This document shows positions 25,359-35,768 of a stretch of DNA of 64,000 nt, piece after piece. Within the stretch, counting starts at the first letter, position 1. Every line of letters begins with the position of its first letter. Source of the DNA: JAGLOK01 sp963677605 (GTDB lineage: Bacteria; Bacillota; Clostridia; Christensenellales; UMGS416); contig CAXXDX010000003.1 in the NCBI GenBank assembly GCA_963677605.2, forward strand, positions 62,001-126,000. Direction: 5' to 3'. The position numbers and the translations under genes were made by a program. The notes under the pieces are model-generated. The model ran no database searches. It was not told the DNA's origin and was given only the letters and a program-made list of their open reading frames with translations.

Positions 25359-27362
25359 CTATTTTACTACTACTCTTACTCTTGCAATATTCTTGATTTG
25401 CGTATACTTTGCTTCTTTGTCTCCTATTCTATTTGATGATATACGCAGAACGGGAAAATAAGTCCCAGACTTCTTAAAAGCATACTCCATTCTGACTTTT
25501 GCAAAACGTTCTTCGGCGTCAAGCATTTCAATATCTGCGTTGTTTGCATATTCAGCAGAACCTTCAAAGTCAAATTCAGCAATTGTTACTTTTCCTGTGT
25601 TCGGAGGTACTTCAATATCTCCCTCGAATGACACTGTTTCACCAACCTTAACAATAGCTTTTTCGCTTCCATTTGCTTTAAGGGTAACAATAGGCTGGAT
25701 TCCTTTTCTCTCATCTGCAGTTTCAGGAAGTTCCACCTGAGCGTCAACAATTTTATAATTTGTGTAATCAGGCGGGACTTTACCGTTTTCTACCCAGTCA
25801 CTGACATCAAGCAGGGCTTGATTCAATACTCCTCTGTAACTTACCATATGCAAGCTTCTATTGGGATCGTATTCGCCGCCATGCATTGCATGGTCAACAT
25901 AGTATAATCTAAAACTTTCGTCTGTTTTGCCGCCGAGTTCTTCGGTAACTTTTCTGCGATACCAGTCTTGCTGCCAAGGGAGTGCGCTTTCATCCATAAG
26001 CGTTCCAAAAGCAATCATTTTTCCGTGTATTTTCCCGCTCTGTACTGATCCACCCCCAGTATAAGCTACCATCGGACCTACCAGCATTGGGCGCTGCGGA
26101 TAGATCGGCTCGCCGTTTTCATCTCTGTATTGGTCCCAAGCAGGATAGTCTTCTGATGGAACCTGATGCCTGTGATAAGTCTGTAGAGCGATATAGTCTG
26201 AATTATCCAGCACAACTTCATCACCCTCTTTAACTTTCTTCAACTCTTCTACTATATCCCCCATTCCAAAAGCCGATCCGACCTTTACTGTGTTACCATC
26301 CAGACTCTCCAGAGGAAGGTTATAGCCTTGAATCGCACCTGAAGCGAATATAATCTTCGTTCCATCCAAATACTGAGCATTTACAGGTGCACACGAAAGC
26401 ACTATTTCAGGACTTGATTCATACTTATAGGCAAGCGTCTGCCACGCCTCATCAACACCCAAGCCATTCGTATGTTCTGCTTTTGGGGGAATCTTTACGG
26501 AAACTACACTAGTCTTGAACTGCAGTCTGTCTCTTGCTGCTGAACCGTTAACGTCTGCTCCCAAATATCCCGGTTTTGTCCAAAAATCTGTATAATAATT
26601 GGGATCCATTTGATCAATTGCATAGGCAAGAACTGGCAGAGCGCCAGCACCGATTTCGTCATAGGCAAACCAAGCTTTTGGAGGAAAGCCGAAGCGTGTA
26701 ACCTCTTTTAGCGCGTCTGCCTGTTCCTGATTCAAAACTTCATACATGTTTTTGCTTCCGCCCGGCTCAATGGCATCAATAATCTCAGGGAATTTGTCGC
26801 GCAAAAGCCTCATCGCATGCACTCTTACGGTAAACATATTCGGTATCGACATTGGAGAGCCAATAACAAATGGAACTGAACCATCCCAAATACCTTGAGT
26901 ACTTTCCACACATGAAATAGTTTTAAAAGCGCCTCCGCTTCCGCCGTAAATATATCCAAATGGTCTGTGATCCCCAAAAAGTCTAGATGCGACTGTACGG
27001 GAATACTCCGCAACTGCCGCGCTTGAACGATACAGAGTTGTAGGATCTGGATTGTCGCCGCCCATATTGGATTCTACAAAGTAGGCTCCGTTAGACACAG
27101 CAAAGCCGATATTGTCTTCATCGCGTTCAATTTTTTGTGATGAATCTTCATTTCCCTGCACCGGTGTTACTAAATGAAAAAACCTTTTTCTGTAGTTTTC
27201 TTTCGGAGGAAAGTATAATGAAAAACGTGTGTTTGTATCTTCGAATCCTCCGTGTACATACAAGTGTTTTATGGGTTCATCCCGCCATTCTTCTATATCT
27301 ACATAAGGTTTTGAATAGGTTGAATCGTTCTCCGGATGGTAAAGCTTACTGTCTTCAGGCAT
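25359..27362 (-). CDS. Large alpha/beta-hydrolase-like protein with C-terminal beta-sandwich
   Basis: A 667-residue protein with no signal peptide. YIYGGSGGAFK (nucleophile elbow, Ser142) and an upstream block ANG-type NGAYFVESNMGG indicate an alpha/beta hydrolase; the region HAMHGGEYDPNRSLHMVSYR (about 505-525) probably holds the catalytic His. The last 120 residues (VTLKANGSEKAIVKVGETV onward, ending RVRVVVK) look like an immunoglobulin/PKD-like sandwich. Closest in feel to tannase or other large esterases, but the family is not certain. The ATG at 27362 has GGAGG five bases upstream; the longer frame from GTG overlaps that site. Co-transcribed with the MFS gene; divergent from an AraC regulator. 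Confidence 0.72.
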   Translation of the reverse strand: MPEDSKLYHPENDSTYSKPYVDIEEWRDEPIKHLYVHGGFEDTNTRFSLYFPPKENYRKRFFHLVTPVQGNEDSSQKIERDEDNIGFAVSNGAYFVESNMGGDNPDPTTLYRSSAAVAEYSRTVASRLFGDHRPFGYIYGGSGGAFKTISCVESTQGIWDGSVPFVIGSPMSIPNMFTVRVHAMRLLRDKFPEIIDAIEPGGSKNMYEVLNQEQADALKEVTRFGFPPKAWFAYDEIGAGALPVLAYAIDQMDPNYYTDFWTKPGYLGADVNGSAARDRLQFKTSVVSVKIPPKAEHTNGLGVDEAWQTLAYKYESSPEIVLSCAPVNAQYLDGTKIIFASGAIQGYNLPLESLDGNTVKVGSAFGMGDIVEELKKVKEGDEVVLDNSDYIALQTYHRHQVPSEDYPAWDQYRDENGEPIYPQRPMLVGPMVAYTGGGSVQSGKIHGKMIAFGTLMDESALPWQQDWYRRKVTEELGGKTDESFRLYYVDHAMHGGEYDPNRSLHMVSYRGVLNQALLDVSDWVENGKVPPDYTNYKIVDAQVELPETADERKGIQPIVTLKANGSEKAIVKVGETVSFEGDIEVPPNTGKVTIAEFDFEGSAEYANNADIEMLDAEERFAKVRMEYAFKKSGTYFPVLRISSNRIGDKEAKYTQIKNIARVRVVVK

Positions 27363-27502
27363 TTTATCCTCCACAAAATTAAATTATTTGGTTGTTTTAT
27401 TGTATATAAATATATAATATAATTATTTTTTTTGATGATATACTAATATATTTACTTTATGTATAATATATTGACTTAACAGTTAAAATTTAAAGAGGAT
27501 TT

Positions 27503-28666
27503 ATGTTAATGGAAAATATAATACAAACTATAAGTGAAGCTACAGGAATACCTATAGCTTTGATTGAAAATGATAGAGTTTTATGCGAGTTTGGAACTTT
27601 TTCTCCAAATCCAGCTGCAATAGTGCTGGAAGGCTTGGAGATAAAACAAGAGGGTGCGTATTTTACAGTTTCACCGAACTATCTATTTTACGGTTATATT
27701 CGTTTTGGTGAAAAAACAATAATGATGGGGCCTTCGCTATACTATAACTGCTCACACCAGCAGGCAAGAAGCATTCTGCAGATTCTTAACCAAAGCCTAT
27801 CCCGCGAAAGAGAACTTTTACACTGGTTCCGTGACATGCCCCCCTGTAGCTCAAAACGATTTGAAAATGCAATAATATTATTAAACAATTATATTACCGG
27901 AAAGGAAATTGATTCAATAAATTTAATCCCATATAGCCCACCAGAATCTGCAAAAGTCCTAAATGATATAAAGTCTCCTTTTACACATCATCTTGATGAC
28001 GCGCTTGAAAGGCGTGTCCTTACTGCGGTTGAAACCGGAAATGTAAATGAAATGGAAAAGCTTATATATCCAAACGGATATAAGTCAAATGACTTTGCTC
28101 ATTTGTCTGAGAATGCGGTTCGTTCATTTAAAATAACCTTTATTGTTTCTGCAAGCCTTATATCTAGAGCAGCTATAAAAGGAGGTTTGGATTACTCAAC
28201 GGCAATTACATTGTTTGATGAATATTTAATTCGCCTTGAAAGTTTAAGCAATTATCAGGAAATTCAGAGCTATATACAGCAGATGTTTATGGATTTTACG
28301 AGACGTACAAAAAAAGCGCGGTCAGTTACTTCGGATTCAGCTGTTGTTACACGTATATGCCGATACATATTAGGGCATTTGGATGAAAAGATTCAGCTGT
28401 CTGAAATCGCAGATTACATGAACATGAACAGCTCATATTTGTGTCGCCATTTCAAACAAAAAACAGGCAATACAATTTCATTTTTTATTACGCAGTCAAA
28501 GCTTAATGAAGCAAAACATTTGCTTGAAAACACTTCGCTGCCGCTGTCTATGATATCATCTAATTTGGGATTTTCCGACCAGCATTATTTTCACACCGTA
28601 TTTAAAAAAAATACTGGAACTACACCAAACGAGTATCGCAAGCAAATGATGGGATTGATTAAATAA
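27503..28666 (+). CDS. AraC-family transcriptional regulator
   Basis: A 387-residue cytoplasmic regulator. The C-terminal AraC domain (about 285-385) has two helix-turn-helix units: LSEIADYMNMNSSYLCRHFK and LSMISSNLGFSDQHYFHTVF, closing with TTPNEYRKQ. The N-terminal 270 residues form a ligand or dimer domain I do not identify. It is divergent from the hydrolase-MFS operon with a 140-base shared promoter gap containing TATAAT at 27462-27467, so it is the likely local activator. Start at ATG 27503 or ATG 27509; AAAGAGG precedes both. Confidence 0.88.
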   Translation: MLMENIIQTISEATGIPIALIENDRVLCEFGTFSPNPAAIVLEGLEIKQEGAYFTVSPNYLFYGYIRFGEKTIMMGPSLYYNCSHQQARSILQILNQSLSRERELLHWFRDMPPCSSKRFENAIILLNNYITGKEIDSINLIPYSPPESAKVLNDIKSPFTHHLDDALERRVLTAVETGNVNEMEKLIYPNGYKSNDFAHLSENAVRSFKITFIVSASLISRAAIKGGLDYSTAITLFDEYLIRLESLSNYQEIQSYIQQMFMDFTRRTKKARSVTSDSAVVTRICRYILGHLDEKIQLSEIADYMNMNSSYLCRHFKQKTGNTISFFITQSKLNEAKHLLENTSLPLSMISSNLGFSDQHYFHTVFKKNTGTTPNEYRKQMMGLIK

Positions 28667-28723
28667 TACAAATAAATATTATATGTGCTAAGGTTCAAGA
28701 TTACATCAATACTTATTTGTATT
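28665..28723 (+). terminator. AT-rich stem-loop after the AraC regulator
   Basis: AATACAAATAA (28665-28675) pairs with TTATTTGTATT (28713-28723) and overlaps the gene's stop region. The stem is AT-only apart from one G-C pair, so it is weak. Confidence 0.35.
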
Positions 28724-29289
28724 GTTCTAAATTGAGATGTAATTTAAAAGAATTAGGAAATAGTTTTGAGTATATCTGAAAGGCCTGTGAAGTTTGTTTC
28801 TTGGGGTAAAATAATTAATCGTTCTGAGGAAGATTTGTTTATAATCCGATATGAAATTAAAATTACAAACAAAATGATGTTCTTTTAGAATTTTCCACCT
28901 TAGGTACAACTTATATCTAAACCAATATTGTGTTTGGATAACCTGCATGATCAGTATTTTTATTTGAGACTTCCATTGGAAACTGTTTTGATATTACTTG
29001 TGCTTTTAAATTTATATAAAGAAAATTTAAATGGATCTTTTAACTTTTAGCAAAAATTTTTATAAAGAGTCTCAGAATCTGCAGCAGTGACAGCCTCTGT
29101 GTTTCTGTCTAAAGATTTATTAATTCTAGTATAATTTGCCTTGTTTTAATTTATCTGTATGCCAGAGAACTATTAAGTTGGGAAAATCTTTTAAAATATA
29201 TTATTTTCTTTCTTTGTTTTAGTTAATTCATATAAAAAATATGTAATTAATTAATTTTTAATGTATCATATAAACCAATTCACAAATAA
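28724..29289. other. Gene-free stretch
   Basis: AT-rich spacer of about 570 bases between two plus-strand regulators. A minus-strand frame at 28727-28948 has no ribosome site or recognisable motif. No RNA or repeat was recognised. Confidence 0.3.
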
Positions 29290-29301
29290 ATGGGGATTTA
29301 T

Positions 29302-31606
29302 ATGAAAATACGACAAAGCAGTTATCTTACAATTCTTCTTATATCTTATATAGCTATTTTGCTTATATCCTTATTTAGCGGGATATTTGATTACTTATCA
29401 TCTAAAAAAATTATGGAAGATGAAGTATTTAGATCTAATTCTGCAATTTTGAAACAAGCATGCACATATATTGATACAGTATTGGAACAGGAAGAACTGC
29501 TTCTTATAGATATTGGGTTGAATACCAAGATTAATTCATTTATAAATGTAAAAGAGCCAATCAGCGAATCCGAGCAATATGACTTGTACAATCTTATTAA
29601 AGATATGTCGATATATAAAAATAAGTATCCTTATATAAGCGAGTACTACATATATTTTGAAAATACAGATAGAGTAGTAACGTCATCATCGGTGTATAAT
29701 TCAAAAATGTTTTATGAATATATTTATGGATATGAAGAATTCTCTTACGATGAATGGAAAACCGATATTCTGAGTGGATATCATGAAAACACATTTATCT
29801 TACCTATGGAAATGAAACAGAAACCTAATGGTAAATACATAACATATGTAAGGTCATTGCCGATTTATCTTAAACAAAACATTAAAGCTACATTGGTTGT
29901 ACTGGTAGATGAGCAGGTGCTTATATCTTTGCTAGGTGACTTAAAATGGTTAAATAACGGTATTGTATATATAGTTGATAATAATGGTGAAATAATTACT
30001 TCAAGCACTTCGGAAATCCAGTTTGACAATTTGACGGAATTGCAGCTTGATGGTGATGAAGGGTACTCTGTAATAAAAACAGATATGGGAAATATGGCAT
30101 TAAGCTATGTATCATCTGAACAGCATGGGTGGAAATATGTTTCATTAATGCCTTTGGAAATTTACATGGAAAAAGTATTTAAAAACAACCACAATAATTA
30201 ATATAGCAGCAAGTTTAGGAATAGGATTGATAATGGCAATACTTTTTGCTTACAGAAACTATTCTCCCATTAAAAAAACTATGAAAATGATATCGCTCAG
30301 GTCTTCTGAGGGAAATGAAAATAAAACAAATGAATTTGATTATATCCAAAAAACAATGTCACAAACATTAGAGGAAGATAGAAAGATTCATTTAATGTTG
30401 GAAGAGCAAAAACCTATCATTAGAGATAATTTGATTCAAAGGCTTATTAAACGAAAATTCAATATGCAGCAGGAATCATATGTCAGTACAATAAGCTCCT
30501 TTGGGATAAATTTCCCATTCAACTCGTTTGTAGTTGCTGTTTTCGAATTTGATAGCCAGCAAATAATATCGGCTGGATACAGCGAAGAAAAATGGACTTT
30601 TTGTAAGTTAGAGATAATTGAATATCTGATAAAAGCATTTTCAAGCAATGATATGCAAACTTATGTTACTGAAATTGAGGGCAACATAAGTCTTCTTATT
30701 AACATACCAAATAATACTAACAATCAAATTGGGAAAATAAAATTATTGTCAAACAAAGCATTGCTGTTTATAGGAGATTTGATAGAAGCGCAATGTATGG
30801 TGGGCATAGGCTCAATTTATGATTCAATTTCAGGAATTAATAAATCCTATAAAGAAGCTATGAAATCTTTAGATTACAGAATATTTAAAGAATATGGACC
30901 GGTTATTTTCTGTGATGATATGGTGGAATTTGATCAAAGTTATTCATTTTCTATAAAAACAGAACAGCAGCTAGCGAATTATATAAAGGCCGGAGAGTTT
31001 GAAAATGCAATGCAGTCAATTGAGTTTATTTTTAAAGAGAATATCGAAAACAGAAAACTATCTCCTGATACGTTGAAACTATTATTTTATGAAATAGTCG
31101 GAACCATTGTAAAGGTAATCGTTAATGATATGAAACTTGATTATAGCACGGTATTTAGCCAAGGCTTTAATCCTTCTACTTGTCTTGCGGATTGTTCTAC
31201 AACTGAAGATATCAAGCTTAAATTTTATAATATTCTAAATACTTTATGTGCATATATTAATAATAACAAAAAAAGCCATAATACGATACTTACAAGCAAT
31301 ATGATTGAATATATAAAAAAGGAGTACCACAATCCTGAATTGTGTCTTCAAAGTATTGCATCGGAGTTCAGTATTACAGTTCCTTATCTTTCGAGGTTTT
31401 TCAAGGAGCAAACGGGTTGCAATTTGAATAAATACATAAATGATATGAGGATAGAAGAAGCGAAAAAGCTGCTTAAAACGAATAATATTACCATAAGTGA
31501 AATAGCTAAAAATGTTGGTTTTAATAGCGATTCATCTTTTATCAGAGTGTTTAAGAAAGTCTGTGGAGTTACGCCGAGTTCATTTAAACAAAATGAGATC
31601 AATTAA
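29302..31606 (+). pseudogene. Membrane-anchored AraC-type regulator split by a single-base frameshift
   Basis: Two adjoining frames, 29290-30201 and 30227-31606, make one protein. The first has a membrane helix (about 9-30) and a Cache-like extracytoplasmic domain, then loses frame in the A5 run at 30181-30185. Removing one A lets the reading continue as KTTTIINIAASLGIGLIMAI, a perfect second membrane helix, into YRNYSPIKKTM, the middle domain and a C-terminal AraC domain (SIASEFSITVPYLSRFFK and ISEIAKNVGFNSDSSFI). The mended protein would be 767 residues, against 772 for the intact relative at 52254. It would sense an outside ligand and control the catabolic operon just downstream. The ATG at 29302 has GGGG six bases upstream. 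A sequencing error remains possible. Confidence 0.85.
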
Positions 31607-31617
31607 GAGAATATCAG

Positions 31618-31644
31618 AATGCAGCTTATATAAATAGCTGCATT
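31618..31644 (+). terminator. Intrinsic terminator of the split AraC regulator
   Basis: AATGCAGCT (31618-31626) pairs perfectly with AGCTGCATT (31636-31644), loop of 9 bases, followed by TTGATTTTTT. It is 12 bases after the regulator stop. Confidence 0.75.
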
Positions 31645-31897
31645 TGATTTTTTAAAAATAATAAATAAAACTTCTAGATGCTTTTCAAATAAGATCATTT
31701 AGAAGTTCTTTGTTTAATATCACAAATTTGTGTTTTTATATAATGGAAAAGCATAAAATCCATAATGCAATTTTCGATACTGTAATATGGAATCAATACC
31801 TATATTTAGGGTATATATTAATTATTGTTGAAATAGTATAAAAAAACAACGCTTTATTTGCGCTTTTTTATCAATTTGTATAAAGAAAAATTAAATT

Positions 31898-31925
31898 TTG
31901 CAAATATACAAGATGATTATATGAT
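31898..31925 (+). promoter_or_regulatory. Candidate promoter of the sugar-acid catabolic operon
   Basis: TTGCAA (31898-31903), a 16-base spacer and TATGAT (31920-31925) lie 64 bases before the binding-protein start. The long leader is AT-rich and purine-rich near the ribosome site. Confidence 0.45.
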
Positions 31926-31988
31926 GCTAACATAGACCACAGAATCGATTCGAAAATCAAAAGCAAGACAAGAAGGAGGACGTATTTC

Positions 31989-33674
31989 ATGAAGAAAACT
32001 TTGGCAATAATACTATGTCTGATTATGGTGCTTGGAGTAATGTCGGCTTGTTCTGATAAAGAAGAACCTGCGGCTACATCCGAAACTAAGACAGAAGCCA
32101 AAACACAATCAGAAGAAACTACAGAGCCAGCTGCAGATGAGGACGAAGGTCCTATTACTGAACTAACTCTTCCGCTGACTGAAGAATCTGTGAAACTTAC
32201 AATGTGGGCAGGACTTTCCTCAAGAGCGGCTGCATCCATTAAAAATTATGGAGAAATGCTTGCATATCAGGAACTTCAAAATAGAACTGGAATAGAAATC
32301 GAGTTTATTCATCCGCCTGTAGGTCAAGAAAAGGAGCAGTTTAACCTTATGCTTGCCTCAAGTGAATTAACTGATCTTATACATTACAGTTGGGCAACTG
32401 ATTATGTAGGCGGCCCGGAAAAAGCAATATCTGATGGGGTTATTTTAGAGCTGAGTGATTATATGAATAATTATTCACCTAATTTCACACAGATTGTAAA
32501 TGATAATTCTCAGGTTGCAAAAGATGCTGTTACTGATAATGGATATTTCTATATGTACCCATTGCTTAGACTTGATCCAGCTAGCCGTGTAAGCGGAGGT
32601 TTCCAGATTAGAAAAGACTGGCTTGATAAAGTTGGCATGGATATACCTACTAATATGGATGAGTGGTATGAAGTTCTTACTGCTTTTAAAGGAAGCGATC
32701 TTAACGGCAACGGCGAAGATGATGAGATTCCTTTTATTGCAACAATGATCGGTCCTGTAAACGGTGTTCAAAGATTTACTACAGCATGGGGAATCGGATA
32801 TAGCTATTATGTTGAAGATGGCGAAGTTAAATTCGGACCTGCTCAGCCTGAATATAAAGAATATCTTGAGACTATGAGAAAATGGTATCAGGAAGGTCTT
32901 ATTGATCCTGACTTCTTAAACACTGACCGCAAAACACATGATGCGAAGGTAACATCAGAAGTTGCTGGCTCATACTATGGCCTATTGAACTCTTATATGG
33001 GTAACTACACTGGTATTTTAATGGAACAAAACCCAGAAGCACAGTTAGTGGAAGTTCCTGCACCAGTTTCACCGGATGGAAAACAATACAATTTTAAAAA
33101 TGATGAATGCAGTCCTGTTGCAAATGAAGGTATAGCAATTACTAGCATGAACGAATATCCTGAACTTTCAGCTCAGCTGTTGGATTATTATTACAGCGAA
33201 GACGGAAGAATACTGCTTAACCTTGGTATTGAAGGAACAACGTTCACAATGGTAGACGGTAAACCTCAATACACAGAAATGATAACTGCAAATGAAGATG
33301 GATTATCAATTGACCGTGCAGCAGCTAAATATATGCCTGTTGGAACTGCGGCCAGACTCTATCAGGATCAAAGATACTGGGATCAAATGATGAAGTATGA
33401 TAATCAGCGCAGTGCAATGGCAATTCTTGCACAGGCATCAACAGAAAAAACTCTTCCGCCAATAACACCGACACCGGAAGAAGCTACTACTCTTTCCTCG
33501 ATTCAGAATGAAATTGATACTTATGTAAATGAAATGTTTGCTAGATTCATTATGGGTCAGGATGACATCAGTGAATTTGATAACTATATAAGTACTCTTG
33601 AATCATTGAATTTAGCTGAAGCTCTCGATATTAATCAGAAAGCACTTGAACGCTATTATAACAGAGGAAACTAA
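31989..33674 (+). CDS. Extracellular sugar-binding lipoprotein (LipO/YtcQ type)
   Basis: A 561-residue CUT1-type solute-binding protein. Residues 1-20 are a signal sequence with lipobox VMSAC (Cys21), then an Ala/Glu/Thr-rich linker (22-60). The mature part has the family's calcium-like loop DLNGNGEDDEIPFIA (about 237-251). It delivers a glycan, glycoside or sugar acid to the two permeases that follow. AAGGAGGA precedes the ATG. First gene of a 13-gene operon that runs to 45704. Confidence 0.92.
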   Translation: MKKTLAIILCLIMVLGVMSACSDKEEPAATSETKTEAKTQSEETTEPAADEDEGPITELTLPLTEESVKLTMWAGLSSRAAASIKNYGEMLAYQELQNRTGIEIEFIHPPVGQEKEQFNLMLASSELTDLIHYSWATDYVGGPEKAISDGVILELSDYMNNYSPNFTQIVNDNSQVAKDAVTDNGYFYMYPLLRLDPASRVSGGFQIRKDWLDKVGMDIPTNMDEWYEVLTAFKGSDLNGNGEDDEIPFIATMIGPVNGVQRFTTAWGIGYSYYVEDGEVKFGPAQPEYKEYLETMRKWYQEGLIDPDFLNTDRKTHDAKVTSEVAGSYYGLLNSYMGNYTGILMEQNPEAQLVEVPAPVSPDGKQYNFKNDECSPVANEGIAITSMNEYPELSAQLLDYYYSEDGRILLNLGIEGTTFTMVDGKPQYTEMITANEDGLSIDRAAAKYMPVGTAARLYQDQRYWDQMMKYDNQRSAMAILAQASTEKTLPPITPTPEEATTLSSIQNEIDTYVNEMFARFIMGQDDISEFDNYISTLESLNLAEALDINQKALERYYNRGN

Positions 33675-33700
33675 AAATAATTAAGAATTAAACTGATACA

Positions 33701-33785
33701 ATACGGCAGTTTATATAATTGGGGATTTATTCAAACTGTATAGGGAAAAATGAAGCATTTTAACCCAAGTAAAAAACTGCCGTAT
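33701..33785 (+). promoter_or_regulatory. Intercistronic stem-loop between binding protein and permease
   Basis: ATACGGCAGTTT (33701-33712) pairs perfectly with AAACTGCCGTAT (33774-33785), enclosing about 60 bases. No T-run follows. Such structures between a binding-protein gene and its permeases commonly protect the upstream message and lower downstream expression. Confidence 0.5.
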
Positions 33786-33853
33786 AACTTTATAAAAACG
33801 AGGATTTAGATAAATATATCAAAGTCACGTAAAAGTAGGAGGAGAGGAAATAT

Positions 33854-34810
33854 ATGACCTCGCAAATCAATACAACTACAAAAAAAGGTTATCGCAAAAG
33901 AAATATTATTCAAGAATATACTAGTGACCTTTCAAGAAATAAAATAGTATATTTGATGTTATTGCCTGTTTTAATCTATTTTGTGGTTTTTAAATATATC
34001 CCTCTATACGGAATTCAGATTGCATTTAAAAACTTTACACCATTTATAGGTATAACAAAGAGTCCGTGGATAGGGTTAAAATATTTTACTGACTTTTTTG
34101 GAAGCTATTATTTTGGAAGACTTTTAAGGAATACTCTTCTTTTAAATGTATATGATATAGTTTTTGGGTTTCCTGCTCCAATTATATTGGCTTTGCTTTT
34201 AAACGAAATAAAAAATAATGTTTTTAAAAGAACCATACAGACAGTAACATATTTGCCACACTTCATTTCTATGGTTGTAATATGCGGAATGATACTTGAT
34301 TTTTTTAGCAGAGACGGAGTTATAAATAATATACTCAATATTATAGGGATAGAGAGTATTCCCTTTATGCTCGAATCCGTATGGTTTAGGCCTGTATATA
34401 TACTTACAAATATATGGCAGCAGGTTGGGTGGGGTTCTATAATCTATCTCGCAGCTCTAACGGGAATAAATCCACAGCTTTATGAAGCTGCAACTATTGA
34501 TGGCGCAAACCGTTTTAAGCAGCTCTTGCATGTTACGATTCCAGGAATTATTCCAACAATAATAATAATGCTTATTCTTAGAACGGGCACAATCATGACT
34601 GTTGGGTTTGAAAAAATCTTATTGCTTTACAATTCAAGCACATACGAGACTGCAGATGTTATTTCTACTTTTGTATACAGGAAAGGTATTTTAGAAGCAA
34701 ATTACAGCTATAGTACGGCAATTGATTTGTTTAATTCAGTTATTAACTTTGCTTTGCTTTTTAGTGTTAATAAAATAAGTCGCAGAATCTCTGAAACAAG
34801 TTTGTGGTAA
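33854..34810 (+). CDS. CUT1 sugar ABC transporter permease (LplB/YteP-like)
   Basis: A 318-residue permease with six predicted helices. The N-terminal part (LMLLPVLIYFVVFKYIPLYG, FKNFTPFIG, SPWIGLKYF) is characteristic of the LplB/YteP group. The ATPase-docking loop is YEAATIDGANRFKQLLHVTI (EAA motif). It pairs with the LplC-like permease 12 bases downstream. No ATPase gene is in the operon, so a shared MsmX-type ATPase elsewhere is expected. Confidence 0.93.
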   Translation: MTSQINTTTKKGYRKRNIIQEYTSDLSRNKIVYLMLLPVLIYFVVFKYIPLYGIQIAFKNFTPFIGITKSPWIGLKYFTDFFGSYYFGRLLRNTLLLNVYDIVFGFPAPIILALLLNEIKNNVFKRTIQTVTYLPHFISMVVICGMILDFFSRDGVINNILNIIGIESIPFMLESVWFRPVYILTNIWQQVGWGSIIYLAALTGINPQLYEAATIDGANRFKQLLHVTIPGIIPTIIIMLILRTGTIMTVGFEKILLLYNSSTYETADVISTFVYRKGILEANYSYSTAIDLFNSVINFALLFSVNKISRRISETSLW

Positions 34811-34822
34811 GGAAGTGTTAAT

Positions 34823-35713
34823 ATGAACAAAAAAAGACTTAGCATAGGCGATAAAACTTTTAATGTTTTTAATGCGTCTTTAATGATAATTTTAATAGTT
34901 ATCACATTATATCCAATATGGTACATAGCTGTGGCATCTCTAAGCCAACCGAGCTTACTAATAAAACACAGAGGATTATTATTCTTCCCGCTTGGGAAAA
35001 TAAACTTTGATGCATATTATGCAGTAATATTTAAAGATCCGATGGTATTAATCAGCTATAAGAATACATTCATTTATGTTATATCAGGCACATTTATAAG
35101 TATTGTATTGACTTCTTTGGGCGCATTCGGACTTTCCAGAAAAAATGTTAAGTTAGCTACGCCGATTATGTTCTTAATTACATTTACAATGCTTTTTCAT
35201 GGAGGACTGATACCGCTGTTTCTGTTAGTAAACAACATTAATATGGATAATACAAGATGGGCGGTTATAATACCAAACGCAATAAGTGTCTACAATCTAA
35301 TAATTATGCGAACAAGCTTTAAAGCCATACCGGACAGCTTAGAAGAATCTGCAAAGATAGACGGGGCAAATGACTTTGTTGTGTTTATTAAAATTATTCT
35401 CCCTCTTTCAAAAGCTGTTATGGCTGTAATGATTCTGTTTTATAGTGTAGCAATATGGAACGCGTGGTTCTGGGCTATGGTGTTTTTGAGACAGCGCGAG
35501 CTGTTCCCGCTGCAACTTATACTTAGGGAGATACTTATTACAAACAGTATAGAAAACATGACAACTGGAGTAGCTTCAGCAGATACAGAGTCTGTAGGTA
35601 TATCAATACAGTATGCAACGATAATTGTCTCTGTGCTTCCAATTCTTTTAGTTTATCCATTTGCACAAAAATATTTTGTTAAAGGCGTAATGATAGGGGC
35701 AATCAAAGGATAA
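34823..35713 (+). CDS. CUT1 sugar ABC transporter permease (LplC/YtcP-like)
   Basis: A 296-residue permease. Hallmarks are YPIWYIAVASLS near the N terminus, TMLFHGGLIPLFLLV, the docking loop EESAKIDGANDFVVFIKIIL and the invariant end FAQKYFVKGVMIGAIKG. Six helices. ATG with GGAAG upstream. Confidence 0.93.
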   Translation: MNKKRLSIGDKTFNVFNASLMIILIVITLYPIWYIAVASLSQPSLLIKHRGLLFFPLGKINFDAYYAVIFKDPMVLISYKNTFIYVISGTFISIVLTSLGAFGLSRKNVKLATPIMFLITFTMLFHGGLIPLFLLVNNINMDNTRWAVIIPNAISVYNLIIMRTSFKAIPDSLEESAKIDGANDFVVFIKIILPLSKAVMAVMILFYSVAIWNAWFWAMVFLRQRELFPLQLILREILITNSIENMTTGVASADTESVGISIQYATIIVSVLPILLVYPFAQKYFVKGVMIGAIKG

Positions 35714-35768
35714 ATCAATCCATAAGAAAATTAAATAAGTGATTTGAACATATAGGAGGTTTCAATAA

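Larger units (their letters stand above)
31607..31988. other. Gap with two stem-loops and a promoter
   Basis: A terminator at 31618-31644, a second 12-base stem at 31669-31707 (one G-U pair) and a candidate promoter at 31898-31925 occupy this gap between the broken regulator and the catabolic operon. No ORF is credible. Confidence 0.45.

Noticed and set aside
28727..28948. Minus-strand 73-codon ORF in the gap after the AraC regulator
   Set aside because: No ribosome site, no recognisable motif, lies in AT-rich spacer.
30178..30190. Programmed ribosomal frameshift in the split AraC regulator
   Set aside because: The change needed is +1 at TTTAAAAAC, which is not a recognised +1 slippery site, and no such recoding is known in this family. 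A mutation or sequencing error is simpler.
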